DNA of 64,000 bases, taken from positions 80,477 to 144,476 of the forward strand of contig NZ_VWOX01000017.1 of assembly GCF_008629675.1 (NCBI RefSeq), given 5' to 3'. This document shows, piece after piece, positions 7,656-17,296 of this stretch; positions within the stretch are counted from its first letter, which is position 1; each line of letters starts with the position of its first letter. The notes below the pieces were generated by a model, which worked only from the letters and a program-made list of their open reading frames with translations, made no database searches and was not told the DNA's origin. This DNA is from Roseiconus nitratireducens. GTDB taxonomy: Bacteria > Planctomycetota > Planctomycetia > Pirellulales > Pirellulaceae. Both the position numbers and the translations under genes were made by a program.

Positions 7656-10600
7656 TTATGCGGCGATCGAGAGTTCCTCCTCTGATTGGAGTTCGCCTTC
7701 GTTCCAAAGTGGATCCTTGAATCCCAAACGCAACTTGGTTTCCAGGTAAGCCGCGTACAGCGTCGGAACAATGAATGATGTGAATGGTTCGGCAAGCATG
7801 CCCCCGAACACCGGAAGCGCCATGGCTCTGGCGACATCGGCCCCGCGTCCGGACGCAAGCAGAACTGGAACCAGTGCCGCCAGGGTGGTGACCGTCGTCA
7901 TCATGCAGGGGCGGATTCGCTTCAATCCCGCTTGATAGATGGTTTCCCGAAGATCCTGCACCGAGTCGATCTTCGTCCGGCTCAATCGCTGATGAATGTA
8001 GGTCGCCATCACCACACCGTCGTCAACGGCCAGTCCGAACAGCGCAATGAATCCGACCCAGACCGCCGTGTTCAATTCCACCTCCATCCAAGCCACGGCA
8101 ATCATCCCGCCGGCAAAAGCCACGGGAATGCCGGTGAAGACGGCCAGGGAGATCGGAAGGTTGCGAAATTCGAAATAGATCAGCAACAAGTTGATGAAGA
8201 TGACCAAGGGAATGATCCACATCAGCCGCCGATTGGCTTCGATTTGATTTCGAAAACTTCCCACTGCTTCCAGCGAGTACCCTGGCGGCAAAGAAAGGCG
8301 ATCCGGATTCCCCGGTGAAGAGCTCTGTGCAACTCGCAATTGCTCCTCGATCGCTTCGACGCTTTCAAGGTCGCCGGCAGCGCCGTTGGTCATGAACGAA
8401 ACGTGCGCGACAAGTCGTCCGTTCTCGCTATTGATGGCTCCCGGCCCCCAAGTGGTTTCAAGCGATGCCAGCTTTTCCAGCGGTACCACCGCCCCGCTGT
8501 GGGTGACGACCGGAAGTCGTTTCAGACCGTCAATTTGTTCACGGAGATCCCGATGGTAGCGCAACCGGACGGGATACCGCTCCCGTCCTTCGACGGTTTT
8601 GATCAGATTCATTCCACCCAGAGCCGTCTCGATCACCTGGTTGACCATCGCCGCACTCATCCCGTAGCGCGACGCCGCCTTGCGATCGACCGTGAACTCC
8701 ACGTAAGGCTTCCCCAAGACGATGTCGGGGTTGACCGTACCGGCATTGATGTAAGGTGATTTCTTTAGTTCACCGGCGACATCCATCGCCGCCCTCGACA
8801 ACTCATCCAGATCGTTCCCATAGACTCGAATCGCCATCGGAGCCTTGATCCCCGATTGCAGCATCACCACGCGGCCCTCGATCGGTTGCAAAGCCGACGC
8901 CGGCGTCACCCCCGGAAGCGTGGCAACACGATTGATCTCGTCCCAGACGTCACGAGCGGTCACGCCGGGGCGCCACTCGCTTTCCGGCTTCAGCATCACG
9001 TACGTTTCAACCATTGCCGCTGGAGCAGGATCCAATGCGGATTCGACGCGTCCTATCTTGCCAAGAACGTCTTTGACTTCCGGGATTTGGCCGATCAGGA
9101 CATCCTGAGTCTGCAACACCTGCATCGCCTGCGAGAAACTCGCCGCGGGATAGAGTGTCGGCATGTAGAACCAGCTTCCTTCGTCCAGCGCAATCCAGTC
9201 GTCGCTTTGCAGCCCGGTGAAAGTGTGCTTCGCATCGACGTAACCGGGGAATTCGTTCAGGTCCGCGCCGAATACGGCGGCCACGCGTTCAACAGGCTTG
9301 AGCACCGTGGGAAGTCCGATCCACGCTCCCAAGCCAAGCAGCAACAGCAACGTCGGAAAGGAGAGTGCAACGACTTTGTGATTCAACGCGTGCCGAAGTC
9401 GTGCTGCGTAGACCCACCGGACAAGTCGGCTGGACGGAATTTCTTCGATCGGCTTGATCCGTTCGCGCATCAGCTGCCAACCCGCAATGCTGCCCAGGGC
9501 AGCTGCCAAGGTCGTCACGGCCCACGGCGGAATCGCCAGGTAGCCCGCCAAACGCGGCCCCCACATAAAATGCGACAAGCCGGCGAACAGTGTCGCCAGC
9601 GCAACAGCGGCAATCGCTGCGACCAGACGGGTGCCGCGGGCGCTCTTCAACATCAGGCGACACAATGCCGGGACGATTGTGACCGCGGTGATCATCGCCG
9701 CGGCAATTGCAAACGTCTTCGTGTAAGCCAAAGGCGAGAACAGCTTGTAATCCCGGCCCGTCAAAAAGAACACGGGCAGGAAGCTGACGATGGTCGTCGC
9801 GACCGCTGTGACGACCGCTGGTGCCACTTCGATCGCCGCATTGTGAACCACCTCGGTCCGGCTGGGCTGATCCCCGGACCTTGCGTCTGATTCCGTTTCC
9901 CAATCCGAAAGGTGTTGGTAGATGTTTTCGCTGACGATGATCCCCATGTCGACCATGGTCCCGATGGCGATCGCGATCCCCGCCAGTGACATGATGTTGG
10001 CATCGACGCCAACAAAACGCATAGCGATAAACGACATCAACACGGCTGCGGGAAGACAAATCGCAACGACAAAACTGCTGCGAATGTGCAACAGGAAAAG
10101 CAGGATGATGATCGCCGTGATGATGATCTCGTCGCGAAGCGCGTGTGTCAGCGTGGCCATCGTTTCATCGATCAAACCGCTGCGATCATAGACGCCGTTG
10201 ATCGTCACTCCGCCCAACGAAGGGGTGATCGCCGCGATCTTGTCTTTGACCCGGTCGATCACCACACGCGGATTCTCCCCGTAGCGCATCACGACGACTC
10301 CACCAACAGCTTCCGCGCCGTTGTAGTCCAAAGCTCCCCGACGAAAATCAGGCCCGATCTGGACCGCCGCGACGTCTTTGACGTGGACGGGGACCCCATC
10401 ACGTTGCAGGATCACCGTCTCCTCGATGTCCTCAATGGCCTTCTCGACGCCGCCGTCCGACCCCAGAAAGCCTTTGCTGCGGACGATGAACTCCATCCCG
10501 GTCGTTTCCACCGTTTTGGCGCCCACATCCAGATTGGATCCCCGGATCGCCATCGCCAGCTGATCCAGTGTCACGGCGTGGAACCGCAGCTTGTCCGGGT

Positions 10601-11198
10601 CGACTTCGACTTGATATTGGCGAACATAGCCTCCAATCGACGCGACTTCGCTCACGCCCTCAACGGCTTGCAGTTCGTATTTGACGACAAAGTCTTGAAG
10701 ACTACGAAGCTCGGCCAGCGTCATGCCGGATTCCGCGGGCTGACCCTCACGCGTCTGAGGCGGGACCAGCGTGTAATAGTAGATCTGCCCGAGTCCCGTC
10801 GCGTCCGGCCCAAGTTGCGGGACAACACCGTCGGGAAGCTGGGAAGCCGCCGTTCCCAACTGTTCCGAAACGCGACTCCTGGCCCAGTAGAAATCAATCT
10901 CGTCCTTGAACGTCACCTGAACGAAACTGTAGCCGAACATGCTTTTCCCGCGAACCGATTCGGCCCCGGGCACGGCAAGCAGAGAAACACTCAGCGGATA
11001 CGTGACTTGATCTTCAATGTCCTTGGGTGAGCGTCCCGGCCAAGGTGTCAGAACGATCACCTGGTTTTCGCCCACGTTCGGAATCGCGTCGATCGGAACC
11101 GACTTGAAACTGAACCAACCGGCAACACTGATCGCGATGGTCAGCAGCACAACCAGCCAAGGTTCTTTGGTGCAAAAACGGATCAGGAGGCTAAGCAT
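7656..11198 (-). CDS. cusA: CusA-type heavy-metal RND efflux pump 1
   Basis: This 1180-residue inner-membrane proton antiporter has TM1 followed by VPIDAIPNVGENQVIV and TPWPGRSPKDIEDQVTYPLS, typical of HME-RND proteins. The TM4 motif GIAIAIGTMVDMGIIVSEN is of the Cu+/Ag+ (HME4, CusA) type rather than the CzcA type. The C-terminal half repeats the RND fold (GLAVDDGVVMATYI). It is over 100 residues longer than E. coli CusA, largely because of extra hydrophobic segments after TM6 (VAAIAAVALATLFAGL, then WAVTTLAAALGSIAGW). The start ATG 11198 has GGGAGG upstream; the longer open frame runs through a GC-rich repeat and is rejected. Predicted role: copper/silver export with the neighbouring adaptor and TolC-type protein. 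Confidence 0.92.
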   Translation of the reverse strand: MLSLLIRFCTKEPWLVVLLTIAISVAGWFSFKSVPIDAIPNVGENQVIVLTPWPGRSPKDIEDQVTYPLSVSLLAVPGAESVRGKSMFGYSFVQVTFKDEIDFYWARSRVSEQLGTAASQLPDGVVPQLGPDATGLGQIYYYTLVPPQTREGQPAESGMTLAELRSLQDFVVKYELQAVEGVSEVASIGGYVRQYQVEVDPDKLRFHAVTLDQLAMAIRGSNLDVGAKTVETTGMEFIVRSKGFLGSDGGVEKAIEDIEETVILQRDGVPVHVKDVAAVQIGPDFRRGALDYNGAEAVGGVVVMRYGENPRVVIDRVKDKIAAITPSLGGVTINGVYDRSGLIDETMATLTHALRDEIIITAIIILLFLLHIRSSFVVAICLPAAVLMSFIAMRFVGVDANIMSLAGIAIAIGTMVDMGIIVSENIYQHLSDWETESDARSGDQPSRTEVVHNAAIEVAPAVVTAVATTIVSFLPVFFLTGRDYKLFSPLAYTKTFAIAAAMITAVTIVPALCRLMLKSARGTRLVAAIAAVALATLFAGLSHFMWGPRLAGYLAIPPWAVTTLAAALGSIAGWQLMRERIKPIEEIPSSRLVRWVYAARLRHALNHKVVALSFPTLLLLLGLGAWIGLPTVLKPVERVAAVFGADLNEFPGYVDAKHTFTGLQSDDWIALDEGSWFYMPTLYPAASFSQAMQVLQTQDVLIGQIPEVKDVLGKIGRVESALDPAPAAMVETYVMLKPESEWRPGVTARDVWDEINRVATLPGVTPASALQPIEGRVVMLQSGIKAPMAIRVYGNDLDELSRAAMDVAGELKKSPYINAGTVNPDIVLGKPYVEFTVDRKAASRYGMSAAMVNQVIETALGGMNLIKTVEGRERYPVRLRYHRDLREQIDGLKRLPVVTHSGAVVPLEKLASLETTWGPGAINSENGRLVAHVSFMTNGAAGDLESVEAIEEQLRVAQSSSPGNPDRLSLPPGYSLEAVGSFRNQIEANRRLMWIIPLVIFINLLLIYFEFRNLPISLAVFTGIPVAFAGGMIAVAWMEVELNTAVWVGFIALFGLAVDDGVVMATYIHQRLSRTKIDSVQDLRETIYQAGLKRIRPCMMTTVTTLAALVPVLLASGRGADVARAMALPVFGGMLAEPFTSFIVPTLYAAYLETKLRLGFKDPLWNEGELQSEEELSIAA

Positions 11199-11532
11199 CG
11201 TTTCCTCCCAGTACAAAGGTCGCGTGTGCAGCTTTGCTTCACCCTCCCTCCGGGAGGGTCGCGGAGGAGCTTGCGACGACGCGGGGAGGGCATGTCCGGC
11301 GCGATTGATTTCAGCGGGTTCTTGAAGACACCCTCCCCAAAGGCTCGTACCTCGCCTTTGACCCTCCCGGAGGGAGGGTAAATTCCAGAAAAGCACGTCA
11401 TTTCCTGGCTCGGAAAGCTGCACGGCGTCCAAGCGGGAGCATGAAGTGACTTGGGTAGATACCAGCGCCCTCTGGAAAGGCAAATGGAGCAACGCGACCG
11501 CTGAAGGGAAGACGCGAATCGAATTCGTGCAT
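11199..11532. other. Intergenic region carrying a palindromic repeat element
   Basis: These 334 bases separate the first adaptor from its pump. They contain the inverted palindrome element described at 11241-11379. No gene is supported here. The gap is unusual because adaptor and pump genes of this type are normally close together, which suggests the element was inserted within the operon. Confidence 0.55.
11241..11379. repeat. BIME/REP-like element bounded by inverted 19-bp palindromes
   Basis: At 11241-11259 lies ACCCTCCC-TCC-GGGAGGGT, and at 11361-11379 ACCCTCCC-GGA-GGGAGGGT, its exact reverse complement. Each is itself a hairpin with 8-bp arms, and together they bound about 100 bases. 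Paired inverted palindromes are the layout of REP/BIME or MITE-like repeats moved by RAYT-type transposases. No transposase is present in the window. Confidence 0.7.
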
Positions 11533-13731
11533 TCATCTCAGTTCTCCCAATTCCGGCACTCCCAACTCCGCCACGAGCTCACCGCACCGCAGCATTTCGC
11601 TTCCCCAATACGGATTGGCCAGCTCCCCTTCGGGCTGCATCCAGTCCCCGCCACCGCCGGGGACCATCGGGCAATAGAAGTGAACCAGTCTTTCCGCGGT
11701 CTGGGGACCTCGCGCAACCATTGCCGCCAGCAGCAGGGCACGGCTGACGGTGCGATAAGCGGCGCGGGCCGTCTCCAAAGAGCCATCCATTCGCCCCGCC
11801 GCCCGTCGCGCCGCGGCGAATCGACGTTGTGCCTCATCGGGCACTGCCGACGACATCTCCAATTCACGCATGCCTTCGATCATGTGGTTCAGCGCGACCG
11901 GCGGCGGCGTCTGGTCGGAAGCCATCGCGGATTGAATCTCAAAGTAGGCGTTGTACGTTTCATCAAACCTCGCACCGATTTCACCGGCCAGCAGCTGCGG
12001 GCTGGTCGCCGGCAGTTCCAGCGGACCCGGCGGAAATTCGGTTGCCTTGCTCGGATCCAGAAGGGACGGATTGCCCGCGAGCTGCATTTGCGAATCGATC
12101 AAGAAGTTCCCACCGGTTGCCACGGTTTCGCCGGCACTGAGCCCTTCCACGATGACGGCTTCGCGTTTGCTCATCGGCCCCACGGTGACTCGCCGAATCT
12201 CGAACCGCCCAGGCTCCGTCTCGACATAGATCACCGCGTGTTGGCCGGCCATCAGCACGGCATCTCGCGGCACCGTGACCACGCGTTGCTCAGGAAGAGG
12301 TTCCGTGGAATAGCCCAACTGCGACGTGGGCACCAACGGCATTCCGCAAAGCGGGCAATCGCCCGGCTGGTCCCGGATGACCTGAGGGTGCATCGGGCTG
12401 ATGTACTTGCCGGCCAACGCCGGATCGTAAATTCGAGTCGTCGGCAGCGCTGGCACGGTCACCGTGGCGGTTGCGTAGTCCCCGGGCCGCAATTGACCGT
12501 CGAAGTTCAGGATTTCGACGCGGACACTGACGGTTCGTGTTTTCGGGTCGACCGTCGGATCAATGAACGCCACCCGTCCGGTGAAGACTTCGCCCGGCTT
12601 TGATTCGATTTCCGCTTCGATCTGTTGACCGAAGCGGATTGCGGCCGCGTCGTCCGGAAACAAGTCGAGCATCAGCCAGACGGTACTCAAATCGGCAACA
12701 CGAAAAATCTTCTGTCCGGTTTTGACGTAATCTCCCTCGACGGCAGCTTTCTCGATGACCGTTCCGCTCTGCGTTGACTTGATGTGAATCCGCGATTGAG
12801 GCTTCCCGGTCTCGACGAGCTCGTCGATCTGTTGATCGGTCATTCCCAATTCGGAAAGGTTGTCCCTCGCCACAGCCGAAAGATCGCTGCTGTCGATTTG
12901 AAACCTTCCGACCTTTCCTTTGTTCTGAAGGCTGGTGATGAATTCTGTCTGCGCCGTAAACAGTTGGGGGCTGTAGATCAGTGCCAAGTCGTCACCCTCG
13001 TTGACCTTGACCCCAACGTAGTTCGCAAACATCTTCTCCAGCCGACCGTCGATGTACGCGGAGATCGTTGACAACCGACTTTCATCGAACTCAATCATCC
13101 CGATGGTGCGAATCGTTCGGTTCAATTCCCCCAGCTTCGATACGCCGGTCTGAATCCCAACCAGGCGGCGCGCCGCCGGCTCAATCGAAACGGAGATTCC
13201 GTCTCCACCCGAGTCAGCGGTGGCCTCAACCAGTTCCATCGCACACACCGGGCACCGCCCCGATTCGGTCGACGGTGGCGTGCACATCATTGGACAGATG
13301 TAACGTGTCTCCGATGAATCGCCCGACTTCTTTGATGCGGTGCCGCTTCCACCGTCACCGGGACTCAGCCAGCCGGTTTTCTGAGCAAGCCCCAAAAGAA
13401 ACAGGCTGATCGCGACGACAGCGATCACCGCAACAGACTGGATCGCGGTTCGAACCAGCCATCGACGGCCGTGCAGCGACTCGCGAACTTTGGAATCGGG
13501 CGGTGAAGCCAACCGGTCGGCTCCACTTGAATGAGCTGATTCGCCCGGCACGGTTTCAGACACGCTCGCTTCGCTCGATGAACCCTGCGCTTCGCTCGCT
13601 GAACCCCGCGCTTCGCTCGACGGTTCGGCAGGTTCCCCTTCCTGCTTCGAGAATCCTTCGACGGACGACTGCTTTCGCGGGTCGACGCCGGCGCTGAGAC
13701 TCTCGGGATTCGAATTCGATTTCTCAGTCAT
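11533..13731 (-). CDS. cusB: CusB-type periplasmic adaptor 1, with two heavy-metal binding motifs
   Basis: This 732-residue membrane-fusion protein starts with a long low-complexity N-terminus (about 1-90) that includes a seven-residue repeat (SSEARGS, ASEAQGS, SSEASVS), then one TM helix at about 94-116. An HMBD-type motif follows at about 144-170 (YICPMMC... CPVCAMEL), then the adaptor hairpin, lipoyl and barrel domains. A second HMBD-like motif (YISPMHP... CPLCGMPL) has Ser where the first Cys is expected. The end carries a DUF3347-like helical domain and a CPM...NPYWGSEMLRCGE motif found at the end of many CusB-type adaptors. Start ATG 13731 is used; an upstream extension has no support. 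It links pump 1 to the outer-membrane factor. Confidence 0.88.
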   Translation of the reverse strand: MTEKSNSNPESLSAGVDPRKQSSVEGFSKQEGEPAEPSSEARGSASEAQGSSSEASVSETVPGESAHSSGADRLASPPDSKVRESLHGRRWLVRTAIQSVAVIAVVAISLFLLGLAQKTGWLSPGDGGSGTASKKSGDSSETRYICPMMCTPPSTESGRCPVCAMELVEATADSGGDGISVSIEPAARRLVGIQTGVSKLGELNRTIRTIGMIEFDESRLSTISAYIDGRLEKMFANYVGVKVNEGDDLALIYSPQLFTAQTEFITSLQNKGKVGRFQIDSSDLSAVARDNLSELGMTDQQIDELVETGKPQSRIHIKSTQSGTVIEKAAVEGDYVKTGQKIFRVADLSTVWLMLDLFPDDAAAIRFGQQIEAEIESKPGEVFTGRVAFIDPTVDPKTRTVSVRVEILNFDGQLRPGDYATATVTVPALPTTRIYDPALAGKYISPMHPQVIRDQPGDCPLCGMPLVPTSQLGYSTEPLPEQRVVTVPRDAVLMAGQHAVIYVETEPGRFEIRRVTVGPMSKREAVIVEGLSAGETVATGGNFLIDSQMQLAGNPSLLDPSKATEFPPGPLELPATSPQLLAGEIGARFDETYNAYFEIQSAMASDQTPPPVALNHMIEGMRELEMSSAVPDEAQRRFAAARRAAGRMDGSLETARAAYRTVSRALLLAAMVARGPQTAERLVHFYCPMVPGGGGDWMQPEGELANPYWGSEMLRCGELVAELGVPELGELR

Positions 13732-14034
13732 GGTTTCTAATTGCCAAATGTGCTGATTCCATTCACTTCGTCTAACAGGGGATCCCAAAAAATGCGGGAA
13801 GACTTCACCAGGAAAGCAACGCGATCAGGTGAAAGGACATTGCATTGCGCGGTTCAACGCCAAACCTGGTCGCCGCTCGATTCAATCCGGAGGCGCGTCG
13901 CGACGCTCGTCAGAGCGCGAATTCTTCGCCGTCTGATGACGGCAGCGACCTAAAGCGCGGATTTGCAACCGGCGCCCAGCGCATGCGATAGAGAGCCAGA
14001 CAGTGTCCCTTTCGGACCGGTCGGCTAAGTAACG
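13732..14034. other. Intergenic region upstream of adaptor 1
   Basis: 303 bases between the Cys-rich gene and adaptor 1, both on the minus strand. No gene was seen. The gap is long enough for a separate adaptor promoter, but no specific site could be fixed. Confidence 0.4.
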
Positions 14035-14628
14035 CTACAACCGCCAAACACAAAGATAGCGCTGTGAATCCAGCGGCAGGTGTTCCCAGAAATCAAAGAC
14101 GCCAGATCCCAGGGCGTTGCTTGCGCCCCGGTGATGAGGCACTGGTGGGCTGTGGCAACACGCCCATTCCTGAACGTCCGCTTCTCTGCTCAATGGAGTG
14201 CGAGGCGAAACTGGCCCGCATGGCTGAGATCGCAGAGAACACAAACAGACGCCAGCCAGGGCAGGGGCATTCGCGCCAGCGACCCAAGTGGAATGGATGT
14301 CGTCCGACTCAGGCTCGTCCGCCTCAGGAACGAGCTCCGAAAGCTCTCCGAAAATTGGATCGACTTCCGCCGCCGGCTCCGCACTAGGCGAATCGCCTCG
14401 ACAGCAGGCGGGCTCGTCTTCTTTTTGACCGCCGCTGCAACATCCACAGAGTTCGCCGGGCGATGAAACCTCGCAGTGGCCACAACCCTCGCATTGATGA
14501 TCCGCATCGGCAGCCACTGGTGCCGCCTGGCACCCCGCCAGCGCAGCACCAACCGAAAACGGCTGGATGATGGTCGCCGCGATCAGGCAAAGGCTGACGA
14601 GAATGCGAATTAAGCGAGAGTTGGCCAC
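14035..14628 (-). CDS. Secreted Cys-rich protein of unknown function, efflux island
   Basis: 197 residues from a GTG start, with a clear signal peptide (RILVSLCLIAATIIQPFSVGAALAG) and then a cysteine cluster: CEGCGHCE, LCGCCSGG and PACCRG within about 35 residues. Further Cys follow in VCLCSLRSQPC and WACCH. Such density outside the cytoplasm, next to Cus-type efflux genes, points to metal binding or disulfide-rich structure. No family is recognised. It is divergent from the TolC-type gene across 134 bases that contain an inverted repeat, so the two may share control. Acidic and proline-rich linkers join the Cys-rich parts. Confidence 0.6.
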   Translation of the reverse strand: MANSRLIRILVSLCLIAATIIQPFSVGAALAGCQAAPVAADADHQCEGCGHCEVSSPGELCGCCSGGQKEDEPACCRGDSPSAEPAAEVDPIFGELSELVPEADEPESDDIHSTWVAGANAPALAGVCLCSLRSQPCGPVSPRTPLSREADVQEWACCHSPPVPHHRGASNALGSGVFDFWEHLPLDSQRYLCVWRL

Positions 14629-14646
14629 GTCGTTGTTCCGAAAACG

Positions 14647-14663
14647 ATACCCGTACCCGGTAT
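14647..14663. promoter_or_regulatory. Inverted repeat in divergent promoter region
   Basis: ATACC-N7-GGTAT lies between the divergent starts at 14628 (minus) and 14763 (plus). The size and the ACC...GGT ends recall MerR-family operators of copper/zinc sensors, but no MerR gene is in the window, so this is only a candidate. Confidence 0.35.
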
Positions 14664-14762
14664 ACGAACTGTATCGACAATGCGCCCACCGAGTTCAGCA
14701 GGAATGTGCGGATTGGGCAAGATGTAGCACAAACATTCTGTACAAGCCAACCTGGATTTGCC

Positions 14763-16436
14763 ATGGATCGGCCACCCAAAACGCGAATTTCGAGAGCTGG
14801 CCGTCACAGCTGGCTCCTGCTCGGCCTGCTGGTGCCTCCTTTTGCCTGTGGCACCACCGGCTGTACCGCTCCGGGTGGCGGGAACGAATTTCAAAGCATT
14901 TCCGCGGCCAACACCGATTTGACGGCCGACAGCGATTTGGTCGCAAATCATCCGGGGCTCAGTCGCGTTGGAGCCAGCAGCCCGGACGGCGAGGTCGCCG
15001 TGCCAGAGGAAAACGCCGCACCGTTCATGACTGAAGTGGCGCCGGCGACTTACGAAGATGGATTCCTGACGCCCCCCACCGCTGACCTCCCCGAATCAGA
15101 TCCCCAGACCAAGGCAACCGAGTTCGGAACATTGGTCAGCCAGGAAGCGCCGATCCCGACTCTTGATGCCCCCGGCGATGAACAGCCGATCTCAGCCGCC
15201 GGTCAAAACGAGCCATCCAACATGGTCCGTGCCGAAGGACAGCCGATCGAAGCCTTGGTCAGCCAAGCCCTTGCAAGCCATCCTCGGATCCAAGCGGCCC
15301 GACAGCGCGTCGCCGCCGCCACCAATGTGATCCCTCAAGCCAGAGCGCTGCCTGACCCGAGCTTCAGCAACACCTTTTGGCCCCTGCACGACCAGGCGTT
15401 GCAAACCGCTGCCGGCCGGATCGGAAATCAAATGTCGCTGAATCAGCAGATTCCGTATCCGGAGAAACTGCGATCCAAAGCCAGGGTCGCCAGTCGCGAA
15501 GTCCAAATCGCTCAGGCCGAAGTGGAGGCGATTGAGCGGGAGATCACGGAATCGGTTCGTCTGGCCTACTACGAAGTTTGGTTCAACACGCGAGCCATCG
15601 AAATCCTGGAAGAAACCAAGTTGCTGGTTGACGATCTGACTGAGGTTGCCGAGGCTCGCTACAAAGCAGGCGGTTCCCAACAAGATGTGCTTCGCGCCCA
15701 ACTTGAGAACGATCGCCTGGATGACCAGCTGGTCAACCTGCGAAAACAGAAGGCGGTCGCGCAAGCTGACCTGGCCGCGTTACTGCAGCAGCCCGTGGGT
15801 CTGATTCCCGAAACGACCGCGGAGTTGGACGCCTCAGCAAGCCCGACGGATATCCAATCGCTGATCGCGCTGGCCGAACAGTGCAATCCATCTCTGCGAG
15901 GACTGAGCTGGGAGATTCAACGCGATCGAGAAAAGCAGCAACTCGCCTGCCTGCAGCAGTACCCCGACTTCAACGTTGGCGTGCATTGGGGGCTGGTCAA
16001 TGACAACAACGATGTGATTAGCCCCGTCGCCAACGGCCACGACAACCTCAGCTTCACCTTTGGCACCACACTTCCGATCTGGCGAGAAAAAATCAACGCC
16101 GGCATCCGCGAAGCAGGGCATCGAACCGCCAGCACCACACGTCGTCTGGAAGCTACACGCGACGAGATCTATGGGAAACTTCGTCGGTTGATGGCCCAGG
16201 CCGATGCCTTGATCGAGCAGCGAGACATCTATCGGGAGCGAATCGTTCCCCGAACCGAAGACACGCTCAAGCTGGCCATCGCCGACTATCGCGGCGAACG
16301 CACGGACTTCTTCACGCTGATCGAAACCTACCGTGAACTGTTGATGTTCGAAACTCAATTGGCTCGAATCGAAGCCAGCCTGGCCGGTTCCGTCGCCCAG
16401 ATTGACCGTACCGTGGGCTGTCCATTCAGCGAGTGA
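14763..16436 (+). CDS. TolC/CusC-type outer-membrane efflux lipoprotein
   Basis: This 557-residue outer-membrane factor has a basic start (MDRPPKTRISRAGRHS), a hydrophobic stretch (WLLLGLLVPPFACG) and a lipobox-like TTGC, so it is probably a lipoprotein. A disordered acidic/proline segment of about 140 residues precedes two OEP repeats: VSQALASHPRIQAARQRV, IPQARALPDPSFSN and TESVRLAYYEVWFNT in the first, ALAEQCNPSLRGLSWEIQ and LPIWREKINAGIREA in the second. Coiled alpha-hairpins fit the tunnel domain. It is the only outer-membrane factor seen, so it could serve both RND pumps. ATG 14763 is preferred over an upstream in-frame start because it gives a clean signal. It is convergent with the sigma gene, 17 bases apart. 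Confidence 0.88.
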   Translation: MDRPPKTRISRAGRHSWLLLGLLVPPFACGTTGCTAPGGGNEFQSISAANTDLTADSDLVANHPGLSRVGASSPDGEVAVPEENAAPFMTEVAPATYEDGFLTPPTADLPESDPQTKATEFGTLVSQEAPIPTLDAPGDEQPISAAGQNEPSNMVRAEGQPIEALVSQALASHPRIQAARQRVAAATNVIPQARALPDPSFSNTFWPLHDQALQTAAGRIGNQMSLNQQIPYPEKLRSKARVASREVQIAQAEVEAIEREITESVRLAYYEVWFNTRAIEILEETKLLVDDLTEVAEARYKAGGSQQDVLRAQLENDRLDDQLVNLRKQKAVAQADLAALLQQPVGLIPETTAELDASASPTDIQSLIALAEQCNPSLRGLSWEIQRDREKQQLACLQQYPDFNVGVHWGLVNDNNDVISPVANGHDNLSFTFGTTLPIWREKINAGIREAGHRTASTTRRLEATRDEIYGKLRRLMAQADALIEQRDIYRERIVPRTEDTLKLAIADYRGERTDFFTLIETYRELLMFETQLARIEASLAGSVAQIDRTVGCPFSE

Positions 16437-16453
16437 GGGCGATCGCAACCGAA

Positions 16454-17008
16454 TCAACGGTCTTCGGCTTTGAGCAGTTTTGCTAGCTCCCGCCTTGCCC
16501 GATTGAGCCGCGATCCGACGGTGCCCTCGGGGATGCCGGCCGCTTCGGCGATTTCTTTGTAGGACAGTCCGCCGTCTTCCTTCAAGCTGATGATTGTGCT
16601 CAGCTCGGGGTCGAGTTGCCGGAGCGCCGCCTGCAAACGTTCCGCGATTTCTTTCTGCTCGATCGTCGGTTCACTTCGCGTCGTGGGTTCAATCTCGATC
16701 GGAACGGTCTTGCGGACGCGTTGTCGCCGGAGATGCTGCAAGGCTTCGTTCCTGGCAATGCGATACAGCCAAGTTTCGAACTTTGCCGTCCCCTGGAATT
16801 GCTCCAGTTTCGTGAACGCCTGGACGTAGACTTGCTGGGTCAGGTCCTCTCCCTCTTGTCTTCCGACCATGCGGACCAGCAACCGGAAAACGAGATCGCA
16901 AGTCCTTTCGTAGATTTCGCGTTGGGCCGAGCGATCACCACCGGCCGCGGACTGAACCAGCGCAGGTGAGACGAATGAGTCGGCAGGCTGCTGACGGTTG
17001 GGATCCAT
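16454..17008 (-). CDS. ECF-type RNA polymerase sigma factor
   Basis: 184 residues with sigma-70 region 2 (CDLVFRLLVRMVGRQEGEDL, then YVQAFTKLEQF and TWLYRIARNEALQHLRR) and region 4 (LRQLDPELSTIISLKEDGG, YKEIAEAAGIPEGTVGSRLN and RARRELAKLL). There are no regions 1 or 3, so it belongs to the ECF class. The likely anti-sigma partner is not adjacent: the ZAS-type gene at 23770-24654 lies on the same strand, with adaptor 2 and pump 2 in between. If transcription runs through, the order is anti-sigma, adaptor, pump, sigma. Predicted role: metal-stress activation of the efflux genes (inferred from position). Confidence 0.92.
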   Translation of the reverse strand: MDPNRQQPADSFVSPALVQSAAGGDRSAQREIYERTCDLVFRLLVRMVGRQEGEDLTQQVYVQAFTKLEQFQGTAKFETWLYRIARNEALQHLRRQRVRKTVPIEIEPTTRSEPTIEQKEIAERLQAALRQLDPELSTIISLKEDGGLSYKEIAEAAGIPEGTVGSRLNRARRELAKLLKAEDR

Positions 17009-17142
17009 TCACGCCATTCTATCGATACCCTCCGGGGGTAAATAGCGGGCGACGGATACTGACAGCCCACCATGAAACGCGTGCGTTGCACGTTGGTCAT
17101 TGGTCGAACTGCACGGAGAAGCCAACCAATCCTTGCTGGCGG

Positions 17143-17172
17143 TCGCCAACTTGACGCTCGCCAACTTGACGC
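17143..17172. repeat. Two tandem copies of a 15-bp unit
   Basis: TCGCCAACTTGACGC is repeated twice head to tail in the 288-base gap between pump 2 and the sigma gene. Its purpose is unknown; it could be a pair of binding sites or a slippage product. Confidence 0.6.
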
Positions 17173-17296
17173 TCAATGCTTGCTGTGACGAAAGGCAAAG
17201 TGAAAACCGCCCCTCCCCGCCAAAGTAGATGGCATCAGCGCAAGTGCGAACACTCGAGATCAACCTGCACCATCCCGCCTGCTTTGCCGAACGTTC

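Noticed and set aside
8856..9890. 344-residue plus-strand frame over pump 1
   Set aside because: Antisense shadow of a well-conserved RND gene; composition (RHR/QRR-rich) is typical of such shadows.
11446..12603. 385-residue plus-strand frame over adaptor 1
   Set aside because: Antisense to the adaptor; no domain or ribosome-binding site.
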